A DNA stretch of 64,000 nt from Panulirus ornatus (taxonomy: Eukaryota > Arthropoda > Malacostraca > Decapoda > Palinuridae), in assembly GCF_036320965.1 (NCBI RefSeq), contig NC_092240.1:9579501-9643500 (forward strand). Reading direction: 5' to 3'. The notes under the pieces are model-generated. The model was not told where the DNA came from and ran no database searches. It worked only from the letters and a program-made list of their open reading frames with translations. This document shows, in pieces, positions 1-12,566 of this stretch; the stretch's first letter is position 1; each line of letters begins with the position of its first letter. The position numbers were made by a program, and so were the translations under genes.

Positions 1-176
1 TCCCAGCTGGTTTACACCACATTGTTCTTCTCCTTAGCTGGTCTACACCACATTGTTCTTCTCCTTAGCTGGTCTACACCACATTGTTCTTCTCCTTAGC
101 TGGTCTACACCACATTGTTCTTCTCCTTAGCTGGTCTACACCACTTCGTTCTCCTCCCCAGCTGGTCTACACCACG
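1..176. repeat. 31-bp minisatellite
   Basis: The word AGCTGGTCTACACCAC recurs every 31 bases, giving about 5.7 units. The array is cut by the left edge of the window, so its true length is unknown. The first and last units carry substitutions while the middle ones are nearly identical. Short frames across it are repeat translations. Confidence 0.9.
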
Positions 177-379
177 TCCACGTCTGTCACAGCCTCTTCA
201 TCCTCTTTGTCTAAACTTCTCTCCTCCCCTTCCGCTCCTACGCTCTCCTATCCATCTATCTGTCTGTCTATCTGTTCATATATCTATATATAAATCTCTC
301 TTTCTGTAAATCTGTGTATCTGTCTATCCTCTGTACGCCTTTTAAGGCACTTTTTTACCTCCTGTCCAAGCCGCGTTTC

Positions 380-381
<2 letters not shown>

Positions 382-426
<45 letters not shown>

Positions 427-433
427 GAGTGAG
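382..433. repeat. (GA)n microsatellite
   Basis: Alternating GA, pure for about 40 bases and then interrupted by GAGTGAGAGTGAG at the right end. Confidence 0.95.
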
Positions 434-1400
434 TATTAGCTCCATGGTCCATCCTGCCGGTGCCAACCGTGGGGCAGGCAGCAAGGGCGCTCCTCCAACC
501 CTTGTCACGGGAGTGGGCGTCAACGCCCCCACGTTCCTCCTCCTTCCCTTGGGATTCGTCTGTCGTCCCATCCGTGATGCTGCCCACTCCATCTCCATCT
601 CTTCCCCGTCTTCTTCATCCTCGTGTTCCTATGTGACGCCCAATACCAGTAAATACAGAAGAAAAAACAAAACAAAAAAAGGAAAAATAATAAGTCCAGC
701 AAAACACTTTTTCTGCGTGGATCTAATTTTCTCTTACTGTATATACACTGGACCAAGAGGATATAAGTTAGCAGTGAGTAGTCTCATACTTTCCGAGGTG
801 TATACTTTTAGCTAAAGAGGTTATCCCTTGGTTAGATGTATCAATTAGCGTCTCGCACATAATGCTGAACGCTGGCGTAAACCGTCGCCAAGAACGGTTG
901 GAGCCAGTGTCATACTTTGTCCACGAACTGTGCGAGAGAGGATTGGTGGAGAAATGATACGTGTCGTGTGTGTTTTCCGTCGTTGTCAAAGGAAGATGTT
1001 TAGAAATGGTGGATGATAGGAAAAGCCAAAGAGGTGAAATGGATACGAGTGGAAAATGGTGGTTAAGGAAGTAAAGCTGAGAGAATTACAAAAAGAAAGA
1101 AACAGGTTAAGTATGATTAAGATAAGGTGAGGGAGAGTGTGTGTGTGTGTGTGCGCCGTATTAGGGAGGTGGTTGTGTTCGTGCCGGATTAATGAGGTGT
1201 TGTGTTCATGCCGGATTAACGAGGGGGTTGTCTGTGCGCCGGATTAACGAGGTGGCTGCGTGTTTGACGGGTAAGGGAGGTGGTTGTGTGTGCGAGTGTG
1301 TTACTGGAAGTTTGCTTTTTTGTTACGAAAACGTCTCGCAAAATGTGAAGGAAGGATTCAGTTCATCAGAAACAAAGATATACATATCAAGTTCGAGTTT
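434..1400. other. Non-repetitive stretch, no gene seen
   Basis: Mixed-composition sequence with only a short (GT)n at 1137-1152. The longest frame (381-815) begins inside the GA tract and has no recognisable domain. No splice-bounded exon could be supported. Confidence 0.6.
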
Positions 1401-1560
1401 TTATGGTGTACCGGTTAGCGTTCCTGACTAAGACGCATCCACGGGCCGCCGCCCAGGGTCTAGCGCATAGGTTCGAACCCTCGGTTGGCAGTCGGTCCAC
1501 ACTCAACCCAAATGTTCGTCCACCCGTAGGGCCGTCTCGGCTAACATTAACGTAAAAGGA
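1401..1560 (+). mobile_element. tRNA-derived SINE fragment
   Basis: A polymerase III A-box-like stretch (GTACCGGTTAGCG, about 1408-1420) is followed by a B-box (GGTTCGAACCC, 1470-1480), whose TTCGAAC forms the loop of a T-arm-like hairpin. The body after the B-box (GTCGGTCCACACTCAACCC, about 1491-1509) resembles, from memory, a SINE body common in decapods. The A-to-B spacing is longer than in a normal tRNA and no aminoacyl stem closes, so this is not a functional tRNA. Family assignment is inference. Confidence 0.65.
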
Positions 1561-2549
1561 AAGTTATAAACCATTGGCCAAGGTGGAAAGGACTCTCTCC
1601 ATCAGAATGTTATGAGGGTGGACCTCAAAACCCATGTGAGGTAGGGTTCTTTACCTCCGAGGAAGGAATTACGACTTGACAAGAGAATAAAGGTAAAGTT
1701 CCTTCCCAGTTCCGTTCCTCCCACGAAACCAAGATTCGTGGCTGTGAGTATGTAATGACACGTGTGAATGTTAGGTGCCCCATGTGATAAGCCTTTGTGT
1801 TGTGAGTGGTAAACATGTTCCCCCTCCCCTCCCTCGTCGCCTGTTTGTCTGTAAACAGCTGGGTAGTTTTAAGGTCGTCTTGGGCCTCGGTTTCGCTTAA
1901 TCCATCTTGAGTAACGGACTCCCGAGGATGGTGAAAAGATTTACGACTTTCCCCTCGCGTTAATTCTGACGAGGTAATAGCGCGCTAGAGCTGGCGGTAA
2001 AGAGGAAGTCAACGTCTCCTCAAATTACTCCTCCGGGGGAAGAATCTGACACGCAGATTAACACTAAAAACCCGAGTGAGACTGACTACGTTTTCATCTC
2101 GTAAACCATTAGACAAGTGTTGCCCTCCTCACTCCCTCCAAGTCTCACGTTGGGGGGGCAAACAAACGTTCCTCGTCGTGAATGCAGTGGAGGCGCGGGA
2201 GCGCCCATCCGTCTTCGGCCGAAATGAACTTCGCATCTCGCGGGCTCAATACATCCATTCCGCTGTCTCTGCTGAGGTTATCCGAGCTTCGTGGGTTGGG
2301 AGGGAGGGGAAACCTGATGCCAGAGAATTACAGGTCATTGGAGACCCCCACGCGCTGTTCACGGTTATGGATGGAGGCCCGCGGAGGTGGTGGGGAGGAG
2401 GGGCTTAGGAGAAATCTTCACGTGGAAAGTATCCTACGGTTCCCTCTAGACGTTGAGGATTACTGGATATGAATCGTGTTGAGGAGGTGGTGAAAAGAGA
2501 GTAGGGGACCGGCGGGGGCGAGCCCCTCCTCCCTTGGAGAGGAGCATCT
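1561..2549. other. Non-repetitive stretch, no gene seen
   Basis: Moderately GC-rich sequence without tandem structure. Frames of 60-110 residues overlap one another on both strands and show no domain or coding bias that I can recognise. Confidence 0.55.
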
Positions 2550-3060
2550 TTTTAGATGACCTGGTGAGCGTAAAGACCTTGGTGATGAGAAGGAAGACCT
2601 GGTGATGAAAGGACGTTTGGAGGTGAGAAAATGGTTCTCGTACAAAGCCCTGGTGAGTGAAAGACCTGATGACATTATCCCGCGATGGACAGAGGACCTG
2701 TCGAGGCAAAGACTCGATGCGACAATGACTTGGTGATAGGAAAACATTGTGGGAAGGAGGAGGTGGTCTGACGAAGCGATGACCTGCCTGAAGAGGAGTC
2801 ACCTGACGGGGAGAGAGCCCGGTGAGGGAGCTTCATGGTGCTAGGTAACAGATCTGACCTGGACACCGAGTGGAGACTACACCTGACGAAGGAGAAGACA
2901 CAGTGAGATGAGAACCTACTGAAGGAGAAGAATTGAATGAACAGATGACTCTGGTGGAGTTTAAGACGCAGCGTGGAGATGAAGACCTGGTGTAGGAAGG
3001 GCCTCTTGTGAAAAGCCTGGTGAACTGTAAACATAGGACTTGGTGGGGAAGCAGACCCTC
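2550..3060. repeat. Degenerate GA-rich tandem repeat
   Basis: The phrase GACCTGGTGATGA and close variants recur at irregular 25-45 base spacing (for example near 2556, 2596, 2648, 2985 and 3015). Units are too diverged for a consensus. The three overlapping minus-strand frames across it are purine-repeat shadows. Confidence 0.5.
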
Positions 3061-3302
3061 GGAGAAGATGAAGTGGCCGCGAGGTAACCGGCGGGGGTAA
3101 TGGAACTATTGTTCACGAGTGGCCTCGCCTCGCCTCAGTCTTGAGAATGAGAGGAAGGGACTAGTGTGAGCGAGAGCATGAGGATTTTCTAGGGAGGTGG
3201 GATAGGGGGTCTAGGGTGATGGTGTGAATATGAACGACTGTGTGAGGGACGTAGTTTGTGTTTGACTGTGAGAGTACTAATATATATGTATATAAACTTG
3301 AT

Positions 3303-3600
3303 TGCCGTTTCTTATATTAGTGAGGTAACGCCAGGAACAAGCAAAGAAAGGCCACATCTGCCCACGTCTATTCTCTAGCTGTTATGTGTAACGAACCGAA
3401 ACCACATCCCCCTATCCACAACCAGGCCACTTTCCATGGTTTACCCTGAACGCTTTCCATGCTATGGTTCAGTCCACGGAATGCACATCGACCCCGGTAT
3501 ACCACATCGTTCCAATTAACTCTTATCCCGTGCACGCCTCGCACCCTCCTGCATGTTCAGGCCCCCATCGCTCAAAATGTTTTTATACTCCATTCTTCCA
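3303..3600 (-). mobile_element. Decayed non-LTR retrotransposon 3' end
   Basis: Read on the minus strand this is a diverged LINE 3' end. The plus strand contains GAGGTAACGCCAGGAACAA, then CTTTCCATGGTTTACCCTGAA, and CACCCTCCTGCATGTTCAGG near 3540. The last phrase has a near-exact counterpart in the better preserved copy at 31.38-31.42 kb. The tail module (3303-3430) differs from the 31-kb element, so this is a sister subfamily. Similarity fades after about 3600 and may extend to 3730. Confidence 0.7.
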
Positions 3601-4052
3601 TATACATAAATTTTTCATCATGCTATGCACCACTTTGTCTCGTTTCCCCGTTCCATATGCCGCGTCAGATGTCTCTCAGACTCTCCCTTGTTAAGGCTCC
3701 TCTCCCTATCTCTCACGTCAGAGATCTTTGTCTCCCTCAGTCGAGACTCCGGACGCCGCTATGTTAATTGGTGAGGGCCTTAATTGGCTTACGGGATATT
3801 CTTTGATCTTCAACTGCACTATAACAGCTTTGGAACTCTCTCTCTCTAAGTGGGGCGACTATAAGGCCTTTGCTTCAGTAGGTAATTGTAGTCATTGGAT
3901 TAGAATAGAATTTTATGCTTTATGGGTCACGTGGGTGTGTGTGGGTGTGGAGGGATGGGGGTGTTAAGGGGGGAGAGTTTTCCTCTCATGTTGCCCCCGT
4001 CTCTTAACCATGGATATATATGTATACTTCTTTACCCTTCTCTGTGTGTATA

Positions 4053-4054
<2 letters not shown>

Positions 4055-4100
<46 letters not shown>
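4055..4100. repeat. (AC)n microsatellite
   Basis: Pure AC alternation, about 23 units, preceded by a TATACGTACAC transition. Confidence 0.95.
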
Positions 4101-4103
<3 letters not shown>

Positions 4104-4755
4104 CATTATCATCACCATCAATATCTTTGTCCAGTGGCAACCATTTCTGTCCCCGTTTGGCAGCCCTACAAGTGACTGGTCGTATGGTCGACAATCGGAC
4201 GTAATGTGAATGTCATAGACACCTTTGTTTGCCCTAGCCCCCCCAGTTGACATGGTCCAAATTTAATCTACACTCCAAAATACTTCGCATGTAAATCAGG
4301 TATTCATGTCATTTACAATAACAATATCATAATTACAGTCATATAATGATATGCTGATTAGGGTAATATATTATGCATGAATAATTCAGATGTATTATTT
4401 GGCAAGGGCTACATGTGTATGACTAAACAATATGCTTTTCGACTGACTGGAACACACCTCCTCCCTTGCCCAGCTCCCCTCCTTCCCTCTGTTCGCGCTG
4501 AGCAGCGACTGTCACGGTAATAATTAGCATGATGTGAATTAAGGTGTTGTTCGGTTGTGATTACAAGCACCCCCCCCCCCCCTGAATTCAGGTCAATGTT
4601 GTGATATTCCAAGGAGGTAATTACCACTCTGTAATTAGGTTAATCTCTGTTAGTAATTAAAAGATTTTACGATCGCTTCCCTTAACAGTTAACGCGACCC
4701 TGTTGTTTGAGGGGGGGGCGCCACAGCTGCATCTGGGTTTTAGTGTTGCGTGGAT
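4101..4755. other. Non-repetitive stretch, no gene seen
   Basis: AT-rich (4260-4400) then mixed sequence. It contains a 14-base C run at 4569-4582 and a 9-base G run near 4711. No coding region is supported. Confidence 0.55.
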
Positions 4756-4930
4756 GTGTCTCGGGCACGACTGTACGACCCTTCCGAACGACGGTACGAC
4801 CCGGGGCACGACTTTGCGACCCTATAGGACGACGCTACCACTCAAGGACGGCGGTACAATGCTTGAGCACGACGGTACGACGGTATAGCACGACGTTACG
4901 ACCCAAGAGCACGACGGTACGACCCGAGAT
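4756..4930. repeat. Degenerate 21-bp minisatellite (shared family, reverse orientation)
   Basis: Variants of GCACGACGGTACGACCC recur at about 21-base spacing. The 20-mer at 4862-4881 is the exact reverse complement of part of the unit in the array at 25.25-25.49 kb, so the two loci share one minisatellite family in opposite orientation. Confidence 0.85.
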
Positions 4931-7722
4931 TCCCCTCCTACTGTTGTGATCAATACAAACAGATCAAGAACAAGGGTAGGGAGTTTTGATCAATCCAGAC
5001 GATCATCAAGAACAGGGGCAGGGGGTTGTGATCAATCCAGACGATTATGTAGAACAGGGGGCAGGGGGTTGTGATCAATCCAGACGATCATCTAGAACAG
5101 GGGGTAGGGGGTTGTGATTAACCTATTAGATCATCCAGAACAGCAGGTGGTGGTTGTGATCAATCGAGTAGATCATCGAGAACAAGGGGTAAGGGGTTGT
5201 GATCAATCCAGTAGATCATCGAGAACAAGGGGTAAGGGGTTGTGATCAATCCAGTAGATCATCGAGAACAAGGGGTAAGGGGTTGTGATCAGTGCAGCAG
5301 ATCATCGAGAACAAGGGGTAAGGGGTTTTGATCAATGCAGCAGATCATCGAGAACAAGGGGTAAGGGGCTGTGATCAATCCAGTAGATCATCGAGAACAA
5401 GGGGTAAGGGGTTGTGATCAGTCCAGTAGATCATCGAGAACAAGGGGTAAGGGGTTGTGATCAATCGAGTAGATCATCGAGAACAAGGGATAAGGGGTTG
5501 TGATCAGTCCAGTAGATCATCGAGAACAAGGGGTAAGGGGTTGTGATCAATCCAATAGATCGAGAACAAGGGGTAAGGGGTTGTGATCAATCCAGTAGAT
5601 CATCGAGAACAAGGGGTAAGGGGTTGTGATCAGTCCAGTAGATCATCGAGAACAAGGGGTAAGGGGTTGTGATCAATCCAGTAGATCATCGAGAACAAGG
5701 GGTAAGGGGTTGTGATCAACCCAATAGATCGAGAACAAGGGGTAAGGGGTTGTGATCAACCCATTAGATCGAGAACAAGGGATAAGGGGTTGTGATCAAT
5801 CCAGTAGATCATCGAGAACAAGGGGTAAGGGGTTGTGATCAACCCAATAGATCGAGAACAAGGGGTAAGGGGTTGTGATCAACCCATTAGATCGAGAACA
5901 AGGGGTAAGGGGTTGTGATCAACCCATTAGATCGAGAACAAGGGGTAAGGGGTTGTGATCAATCCAGCAGATCGAGAACAAGGGGTAAGGGGTTGTGATC
6001 AATCCAGCAGATCGAGAACAAGGGGTAAGGGGTTGTGATCAACCCAATAGATCGAGAACAAGGGGTAAGGGGTTGTGATCAACCCATTAGATCGAGAACA
6101 AGGGATAAGGGGTTGTGATCAATCCAGTAGATCATCGAGAACAAGGGGTAAGGGGTTGTGATCAACCCATTAGATCGAGAACAAGGGGTAAGGGGTTGTG
6201 ATCAATCCAGTAGATCATCGAGAACAAGGGGTAAGGGGTTGTGATCAACCCAATAGATCGAGAACAAGGGGTAAGGGGTTGTGATCAACCCAGCAGATCG
6301 AGAACAAGGGATAAGGGGTTGTGATCAATCCAGTAGATCATCGAGAACAAGGGGTAAGGGGTTGTGATCAACCCATTAGATCGAGAACAAGGGGTAAGGG
6401 GTTGTGATCAATCCAGTAGATCATCGAGAACAAGGGGTAAGGGGTTGTGATCAACCCAATAGATCGAGAACAAGGGGTAAGGGGTTGTGATCAACCCATT
6501 AGATCGAGAACAAGGGGTAAGGGGTTGTGATCAACCCATTAGATCGAGAACAAGGGGTAAGGGGTTGTGATCAATCCAGCAGATCGAGAACAAGGGGTAA
6601 GGGGTTGTGATCAACCCAGCAGATCGAGAACAAGGGGTAAGGGGTTGTGATCAATCCAGTAGATCGAGAACAAGGGGTAAGGGGTTGTGATCAATCCAGT
6701 AGATCGAGAACAAGGGGTAAGGGGTTGTGATCAACCCAGCAGATCGAGAACAAGGGGTAAGGGGTTGTGATCAACCCAGCAGATCGAGAACAAGGGGTAA
6801 GGGGTTGTGATCAATCCAGTAGATCGAGAACAAGGGGTAAGGGGTTGTGATCAACCCAGCAGATCGAGAACAAGGGGTAAGGGGTTGTGATCAATCCAGT
6901 AGATCGAGAACAAGGGGTAAGGGGTTGTGATCAACCCAGCAGATCGAGAACAAGGGGTAAGGGGTTGTGATCAACCCATTAGATCGAGAACAAGGGGTAA
7001 GGGGTTGTGATCAATCCAGTAGATCGAGAACAAGGGGTAAGGGGTTGTGATCAACCCAGCAGATCGAGAACAAGGGGTAAGGGGTTGTGATCAATCCAGT
7101 AGATCGAGAACAAGGGGTAAGGGGTTGTGATCAACCCAGCAGATCGAGAACAAGGGGTAAGGGGTTGTGATCAATCCAGTAGATCGAGAACAAGGGGTAA
7201 GGGGTTGTGATCAACCCAGCAGATCGAGAACAAGGGGTAAGGGGTTGTGATCAACCCAGTAGATCGAGAACAAGGGGTAAGGGGTTGTGATCAATCCAGT
7301 AGATCGAGAACAAGGGGTAAGGGGTTGTGATCAACCCATTAGATCGAGAACAAGGGGTAAGGGGTTGTGATCAATCCAGTAGATCGAGAACAAGGGGTAA
7401 GGGGTTGTGATCAACCCAGCAGATCGAGAACAAGGGGTAAGGGGTTGTGATCAATCCAGTAGATCGAGAACAAGGGGTAAGGGGTTGTGATCAACCCATT
7501 AGATCGAGAACAAGGGGTAAGGGGTTGTGATCAATCGAGTAGATCATCGAGAACAAGGGATCAGGGGTTGTGATCAGTCCAGTAGATCATCGAGAACAAG
7601 GGGTAAGGGGTTGTGATCAATCGAGCAGATCATCGAGAACAAGGGGTAAGGGATTGTGATTAATCCAGCAGATCGAGAACAAGGGGTAAGGGGTTGTGAT
7701 CAATCCAGTAGATCATCCAGAG
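4931..7722. repeat. G-rich 40/43-bp minisatellite, about 68 units
   Basis: Each unit carries GGGGTTGTGATCA, a variable AA[TC]CCA[GA][TC] segment, AGATCGAGAACAA and GGGGTAA. A 3-base ATC insertion makes a 43-bp form, dominant at 5160-5700 and again at 7530-7720. The 40-bp form fills the centre. At 6600-7500 the variable segment largely alternates between AATCCAGT and AACCCAGC, an 80-bp higher-order dimer. The leftmost units (4940-5150) are the most diverged. Two G4 runs per unit separated by TAA make quadruplex formation plausible. No long frame is open. Confidence 0.97.
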
Positions 7723-8145
7723 GAGGGGGCGGGGAGGGGGGAGTTAATCTTTCGGGCTTAGGCTGGATTCATATGGGACAAATAGAGTCAGATTATCTGA
7801 CCCCCGCCCCCTATCCTTTCAGATTAAGCTAATCAGGATTACGTGTAAACGATCAACGGATTAATCTCTCTCTCCCTCTCTCTCTCTCTGTATATATGCG
7901 ACGAAGTTCGTGAAGTACAGTTCTGTACCTGATATCCAAAATAACTCGAATACCTCGCATATTGGTGACGCTATTCTTCACTTATGATTTAAAAGAAAAA
8001 AAAAAAAAAAAACGGGCATTTTCATACCAATTTCTACTTTCAGTACTATTCTTCCCCCAATATATTTTTTTTTTTGTTCGACATTTTCAATTCCCTCGCG
8101 TTTTTCAATTGATTTCTCTGTATTGAACATATAGCCATTACCTCG
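7723..8145. other. Non-repetitive stretch, no gene seen
   Basis: Holds a short (TC)n near 7866-7890, an A18 run near 7996 and a T run near 8066. Otherwise unremarkable. Confidence 0.55.
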
Positions 8146-8251
<106 letters not shown>

Positions 8252-8588
8252 AGGTGACGTGTTCCTTGCCTGTCACTTAAGCAACTTAACGATCCCAATG
8301 GTAGTTCCGACAGTTAGCAGTTAGTTAGTAGGCTGTTCTGTGTACATTCACTCGTCACACATGCACAGTCTCTCTCTCTATATATAACAGTAAAGTAGAG
8401 CGTGCCTGCCAGAAGTAACGTGTGTAACCTGGGTCAAGGAGGAGAAGTAAAGTTACGTAATATCATATTGTTTTTGTTGGGTTACCAAGACATCCGTCAG
8501 CTGACGCATTGTTCGGCATGTGCTCATGCATATGTTTGTTTTTTTTTTATCCCCCTCAGTGCTCACGCAATCCACAGTGTGACTTCAA

Positions 8589-8590
<2 letters not shown>

Positions 8591-8620
<30 letters not shown>
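8591..8620. repeat. (AC)n microsatellite
   Basis: 15 units of AC. Confidence 0.95.
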
Positions 8621-8622
<2 letters not shown>

Positions 8623-8929
8623 CAGAGAGAGATGTGGGGCTCCACGAGTGTAAAACTCCCTCGTCACACAATACCAATAGGTAATTACACGCACATATCC
8701 TGCATGAAAAAAAAGAGATTAGTTTTACATATTTCACAGTCACGTCACACACATTGTGAATGAATGTACATTGTAGAACTTCGAACGTATCACATGTTGG
8801 GTACGTAAAACTTCAAACGCTTCAGCATCTGTCAAAAGTACAACTTTGCCATCGTGTTGTGTGGGAGTAGTACACACAGGTGACCAAAGGATATGCCAAA
8901 AGATACCTTTGTCAAAGGGGAATATTCTT

Positions 8930-9500
8930 TTGGGTTTGTGTATTCAATTGATCGTATTCAGATATTCATACTTTCAGTGAATCACAACCACATGATATTA
9001 ATGTCGATGACGCGTACTCGTATGCCAATAATCATACTTTTGGTGATATTACTTTTGATGAATCATACCCACTTAATCATTCTTTTAAATGATCGTATCT
9101 CGGTAATTACACTTTAAATGATCATATCCCAGTAATTACACTTTAAATGAGTCATTACCAGATACTATTACTTATGATGAATCATACCCACTTAATTATT
9201 CTTTTGAATGACCATCTCCAAACAATCATACATATTAATCAATCATATCTAGATGATAAGAATACTTTTGTATAATCGTATCCTAATATATACTTTTGAT
9301 TAATCATACCCCAGTAGAATACTTTTGTATAATCGTATCCTAATATTATACTTTCGATGAATCATACCCCCAATAGAATACTTTTGTATAATCGTATCCT
9401 AATATATACTTTTATCATATCCCCGATAGAATACTTTTGTATAATCGTATCCTAATATTATACTTTTGGTTAATCATACACCCGATAATCACACTCTTTC
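8930..9500. repeat. Degenerate AT-rich tandem repeat
   Basis: Between 9255 and 9480 the phrase GAATACTTTTGTATAATCGT followed by ATCCTAATAT recurs about four times at 55-60 base spacing. Further left, shorter AATCATACCC and CTTTTGATGA words repeat irregularly, suggesting an old array with a younger right half. Confidence 0.75.
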
Positions 9501-9660
9501 AGAACGATCACACAGGAACTAGTTTTGACAGAGTATAATGGAGCCTTTTGTCTGCCTGTCTGTCTGTCTGTACTAGAAATAGCAGTGGAGTTTTTAAGCA
9601 CTGGCTTCATGCATTCGCATCCTTTTAAAGGGAGATGTATGTCCCATACATTACCCTCAC

Positions 9661-9662
<2 letters not shown>

Positions 9663-9698
<36 letters not shown>
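9663..9698. repeat. (GT)n microsatellite
   Basis: 18 units of TG/GT. Confidence 0.95.
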
Positions 9699-10460
<762 letters not shown>

Positions 10461-10500
10461 CTGAGTCCACGGGGAAAATGAAACACGAAAAGTTCCCAAG

Positions 10501-10535
10501 TGCATTTTCGTGTAATAATCACATCATCAGGGAAG
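10501..10535 (-). ncRNA. Candidate hammerhead ribozyme core (left arm)
   Basis: On the minus strand: TTCC (10531-10534), the catalytic-core word CTGATGA (10524-10530), a 3-bp stem GTG/CAC with loop ATTATTA, then GAAA (10506-10509), a short quasi-palindromic stem III and, just outside, GGGAA which can pair with TTCC as stem I. One unpaired T lies between CTGATGA and stem II, atypical for the family. Activity is unproven. Confidence 0.5.
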
Positions 10536-10690
10536 ACACAAGAGAGAAATATAAGTCAGTTGATATACATCGAAGAAACGAAGTTAGGACGCCGTTTGGT
10601 AAACATGTGATTGCCAAAACATGTTTACCAAATGGCGTCCTAACTTCGTCTCTTCGATGTATATCAACTGACTGTTATATTTCTCTTGTG

Positions 10691-10735
10691 TCTCCCATGA
10701 TGATGTGATTATTACACGAAAGTGCACTTGGGAAC
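10691..10735 (+). ncRNA. Candidate hammerhead ribozyme core (right arm, degraded)
   Basis: Same arrangement as the left arm: TCCC, then ATGATGA (10697-10703) instead of CTGATGA, stem II GTG/CAC, GAAA (10718-10721), a perfect palindrome AAGTGCACTT (10720-10729) and GGGA. The C-to-A change in the invariant first core base predicts an inactive copy. Confidence 0.45.
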
Positions 10736-10770
10736 TTTTCGTGTTTCATTTTCCCCGTGGACTCGTAGGA

Positions 10771-10811
10771 AAATCTTGATCACGCGCAAAATTGTGATCC
10801 TTTCTAACATT

Positions 10812-10812
<1 letters not shown>
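10771..10812 (+). mobile_element. Extra tail of right Penelope-like arm with small hairpin
   Basis: Only the right arm continues past the GTGGACTCGTAGGA end. It carries GATCAC (10778-10783) and GTGATC (10794-10799), a 6-bp inverted repeat with a 10-base loop, before the next AT tract. Confidence 0.5.

Positions 10813-10882
<70 letters not shown>
10813..10882. repeat. (AT)n microsatellite
   Basis: About 70 bases of AT to the right of the Penelope-like pair. Confidence 0.95.
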
Positions 10883-10887
<5 letters not shown>

Positions 10888-11120
10888 TACTACGAGCAAT
10901 TGTTTCTGGAGACAGAAGACACAGAACTACTGATTTCTGTGCTTGTGCCATCATGAATTTGGAGGGGGATCTTTTTTTAAAAGATAATTTTGGCCTTGGA
11001 TTATTGGTGACTTATAATTGTTGGGGGGGGGGGATTATCATGTATTTCTAGACCGGAGGGTTGAAAGTGAAGGCCTTTTCCTCAAAGTTATTCGTGGTGA
11101 CGTGTTATAGATTTTTCTTC

Positions 11121-11171
<51 letters not shown>
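11121..11171. repeat. (GT)n microsatellite
   Basis: About 25 units, preceded by CTTCTT. Confidence 0.95.
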
Positions 11172-11174
<3 letters not shown>

Positions 11175-11270
11175 ATAAAGTCTTGTCTTATAAGAATGAA
11201 CATCTGTGGAGAAAATCGGAATAGAATATTTTTTTTTTCCTTCAAAGCAGCGGTTACATGATGGAGCAAT

Positions 11271-11396
11271 TCCGTCTGTCTGTGCTTCTGTCTGTCTGTC
11301 TCTCTGTCTCTGCTTGGTCTATGCATCTGTGTCTGTGCCAGACTATGCATCTGTCTCTCTGGCTGTCTATGCATCTGTCTCTCTCTGCCTGGTTTA
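11271..11396. repeat. CTGT/ATGCATCTGTCTCT degenerate repeat
   Basis: Tandem CTGT words followed by four diverged units around TATGCATCTGTCTCT. A 15-base C run follows at 11419-11433. Confidence 0.7.
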
Positions 11397-11526
11397 GACC
11401 TGGGATATCCAGCTCACGCCCCCCCCCCCCCCCTCACCCCCTGCGCTAACTGCCAATATTCAATTCCTCTCTCTGCCTCCCGTCAGCTGACGACAGTTCA
11501 GGATGGTAATCCATCACAACTGACGC

Positions 11527-11571
11527 CCTCCTCCTCCTCCTCCTGCTCTTCCTCTTCCTCCTCCTCCTCCT
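11527..11571. repeat. (TCC)n trinucleotide tract
   Basis: Polypyrimidine CTC/CTT triplets with interruptions. Confidence 0.85.
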
Positions 11572-11669
11572 GCTTCACCCAAGAGCTGGATGATAACTGA
11601 AGCCTCTTGATATAGCTGGAACGACCAGACCAGGCCTGGCCGGGTCAGACCAGACCAGACTGGGCCGGG

Positions 11670-11671
<2 letters not shown>

Positions 11672-11737
<66 letters not shown>
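11672..11737. repeat. (GA)n microsatellite
   Basis: 33 units of AG, preceded by short CAGAC/GGGCC repeats at 11625-11671. Confidence 0.95.
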
Positions 11738-11738
<1 letters not shown>

Positions 11739-11894
11739 ACACTGCCATTCAGAGTGGCCCAGGGATCAGGTATAGTTCCCAAACAGCAGTGAGGGTGACG
11801 CCGCCAACACGTCCACCACCAAGACGGTCATTGTACATGTGTTGGGACCACGAACGCCCTCCACAACGCAGGGGGGTGGCTGTGACGAAGACCA

Positions 11895-12300
11895 GGTGTT
11901 ACCCTTGCTGTCTGCTGGGTAAGGTGAATCTCTCTCGTCATGGTGAATTACCTCTCTGGTATGCTGGAGGAGGTGGGGTATCTAACCTCATAATGAGTTA
12001 CCCATCTGGGGTAAGATGAAGCTCCAGCCTCACAGTGAGTTACCCGTGTGGGGTACGGGGAGAATCCTGACTCGTTGTGAGTTACCTCTCTGGTCTGCTG
12101 GGGTGAGGTGAATCTCCAGCCTCATAATGAGTTACCTCTCTGGTCTGCTGGGGTGAGGTGAATCTCCAGCCTCATAATGAGTTAATCCTTCCACTCACCT
12201 GTTTAAAGATGAACCTCCCGCCTCATAGTCGGTAAACCCTTCTAGTCAGCTGTGTTAAGACGAATTTTAAGCCTCATAATGAGTCACCTCCCCCCTCATC
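11895..12300. repeat. 50-bp degenerate minisatellite
   Basis: The phrase CCTCATAATGAGTTACC with a CTGGGGTGAGGTGAATCTCC partner recurs about eight times. Two adjacent central units (about 12071-12180) are identical over 50 bases while flanking ones are diverged. Confidence 0.85.
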
Positions 12301-12454
12301 AGTAGCATCCATGGTGACAACATTATAGTCGACAAGGAATTCCTCATTCCTCAATAACTATTTCATTTTCATTCACGTCTTTCGTCTCCATCAAGGACAG
12401 TGTGGACATGGCTCATGGCTACTTCTGTTGTTCTTTCGTTCGCCACTACTATAA

Positions 12455-12566
12455 ACATCATCTAAACTGCCCTATACGCATTATCTAAACTGCCCTGTAC
12501 GCAGTATCTAAACTGCCCTGTACGCAGTATCTAAACTGCCCTGTACGCAGTATCTAAACTGCCCTA
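12455..12566. repeat. 23-bp minisatellite
   Basis: ATCTAAACTGCCCTGTACGC followed by AGT is repeated about 4.5 times, with variation in the outer units. Confidence 0.9.

Noticed and set aside
1470..1480. Functional tRNA gene at the B-box near 1.47 kb
   Set aside because: No acceptor stem or anticodon arm closes; the spacing and body fit a SINE instead.
4931..7722. CRISPR-like appearance of regular repeats with short variable segments
   Set aside because: Units are contiguous with only a few alternating variants of an 8-base segment, with no unique spacers, leader or cas genes. The context is eukaryotic.
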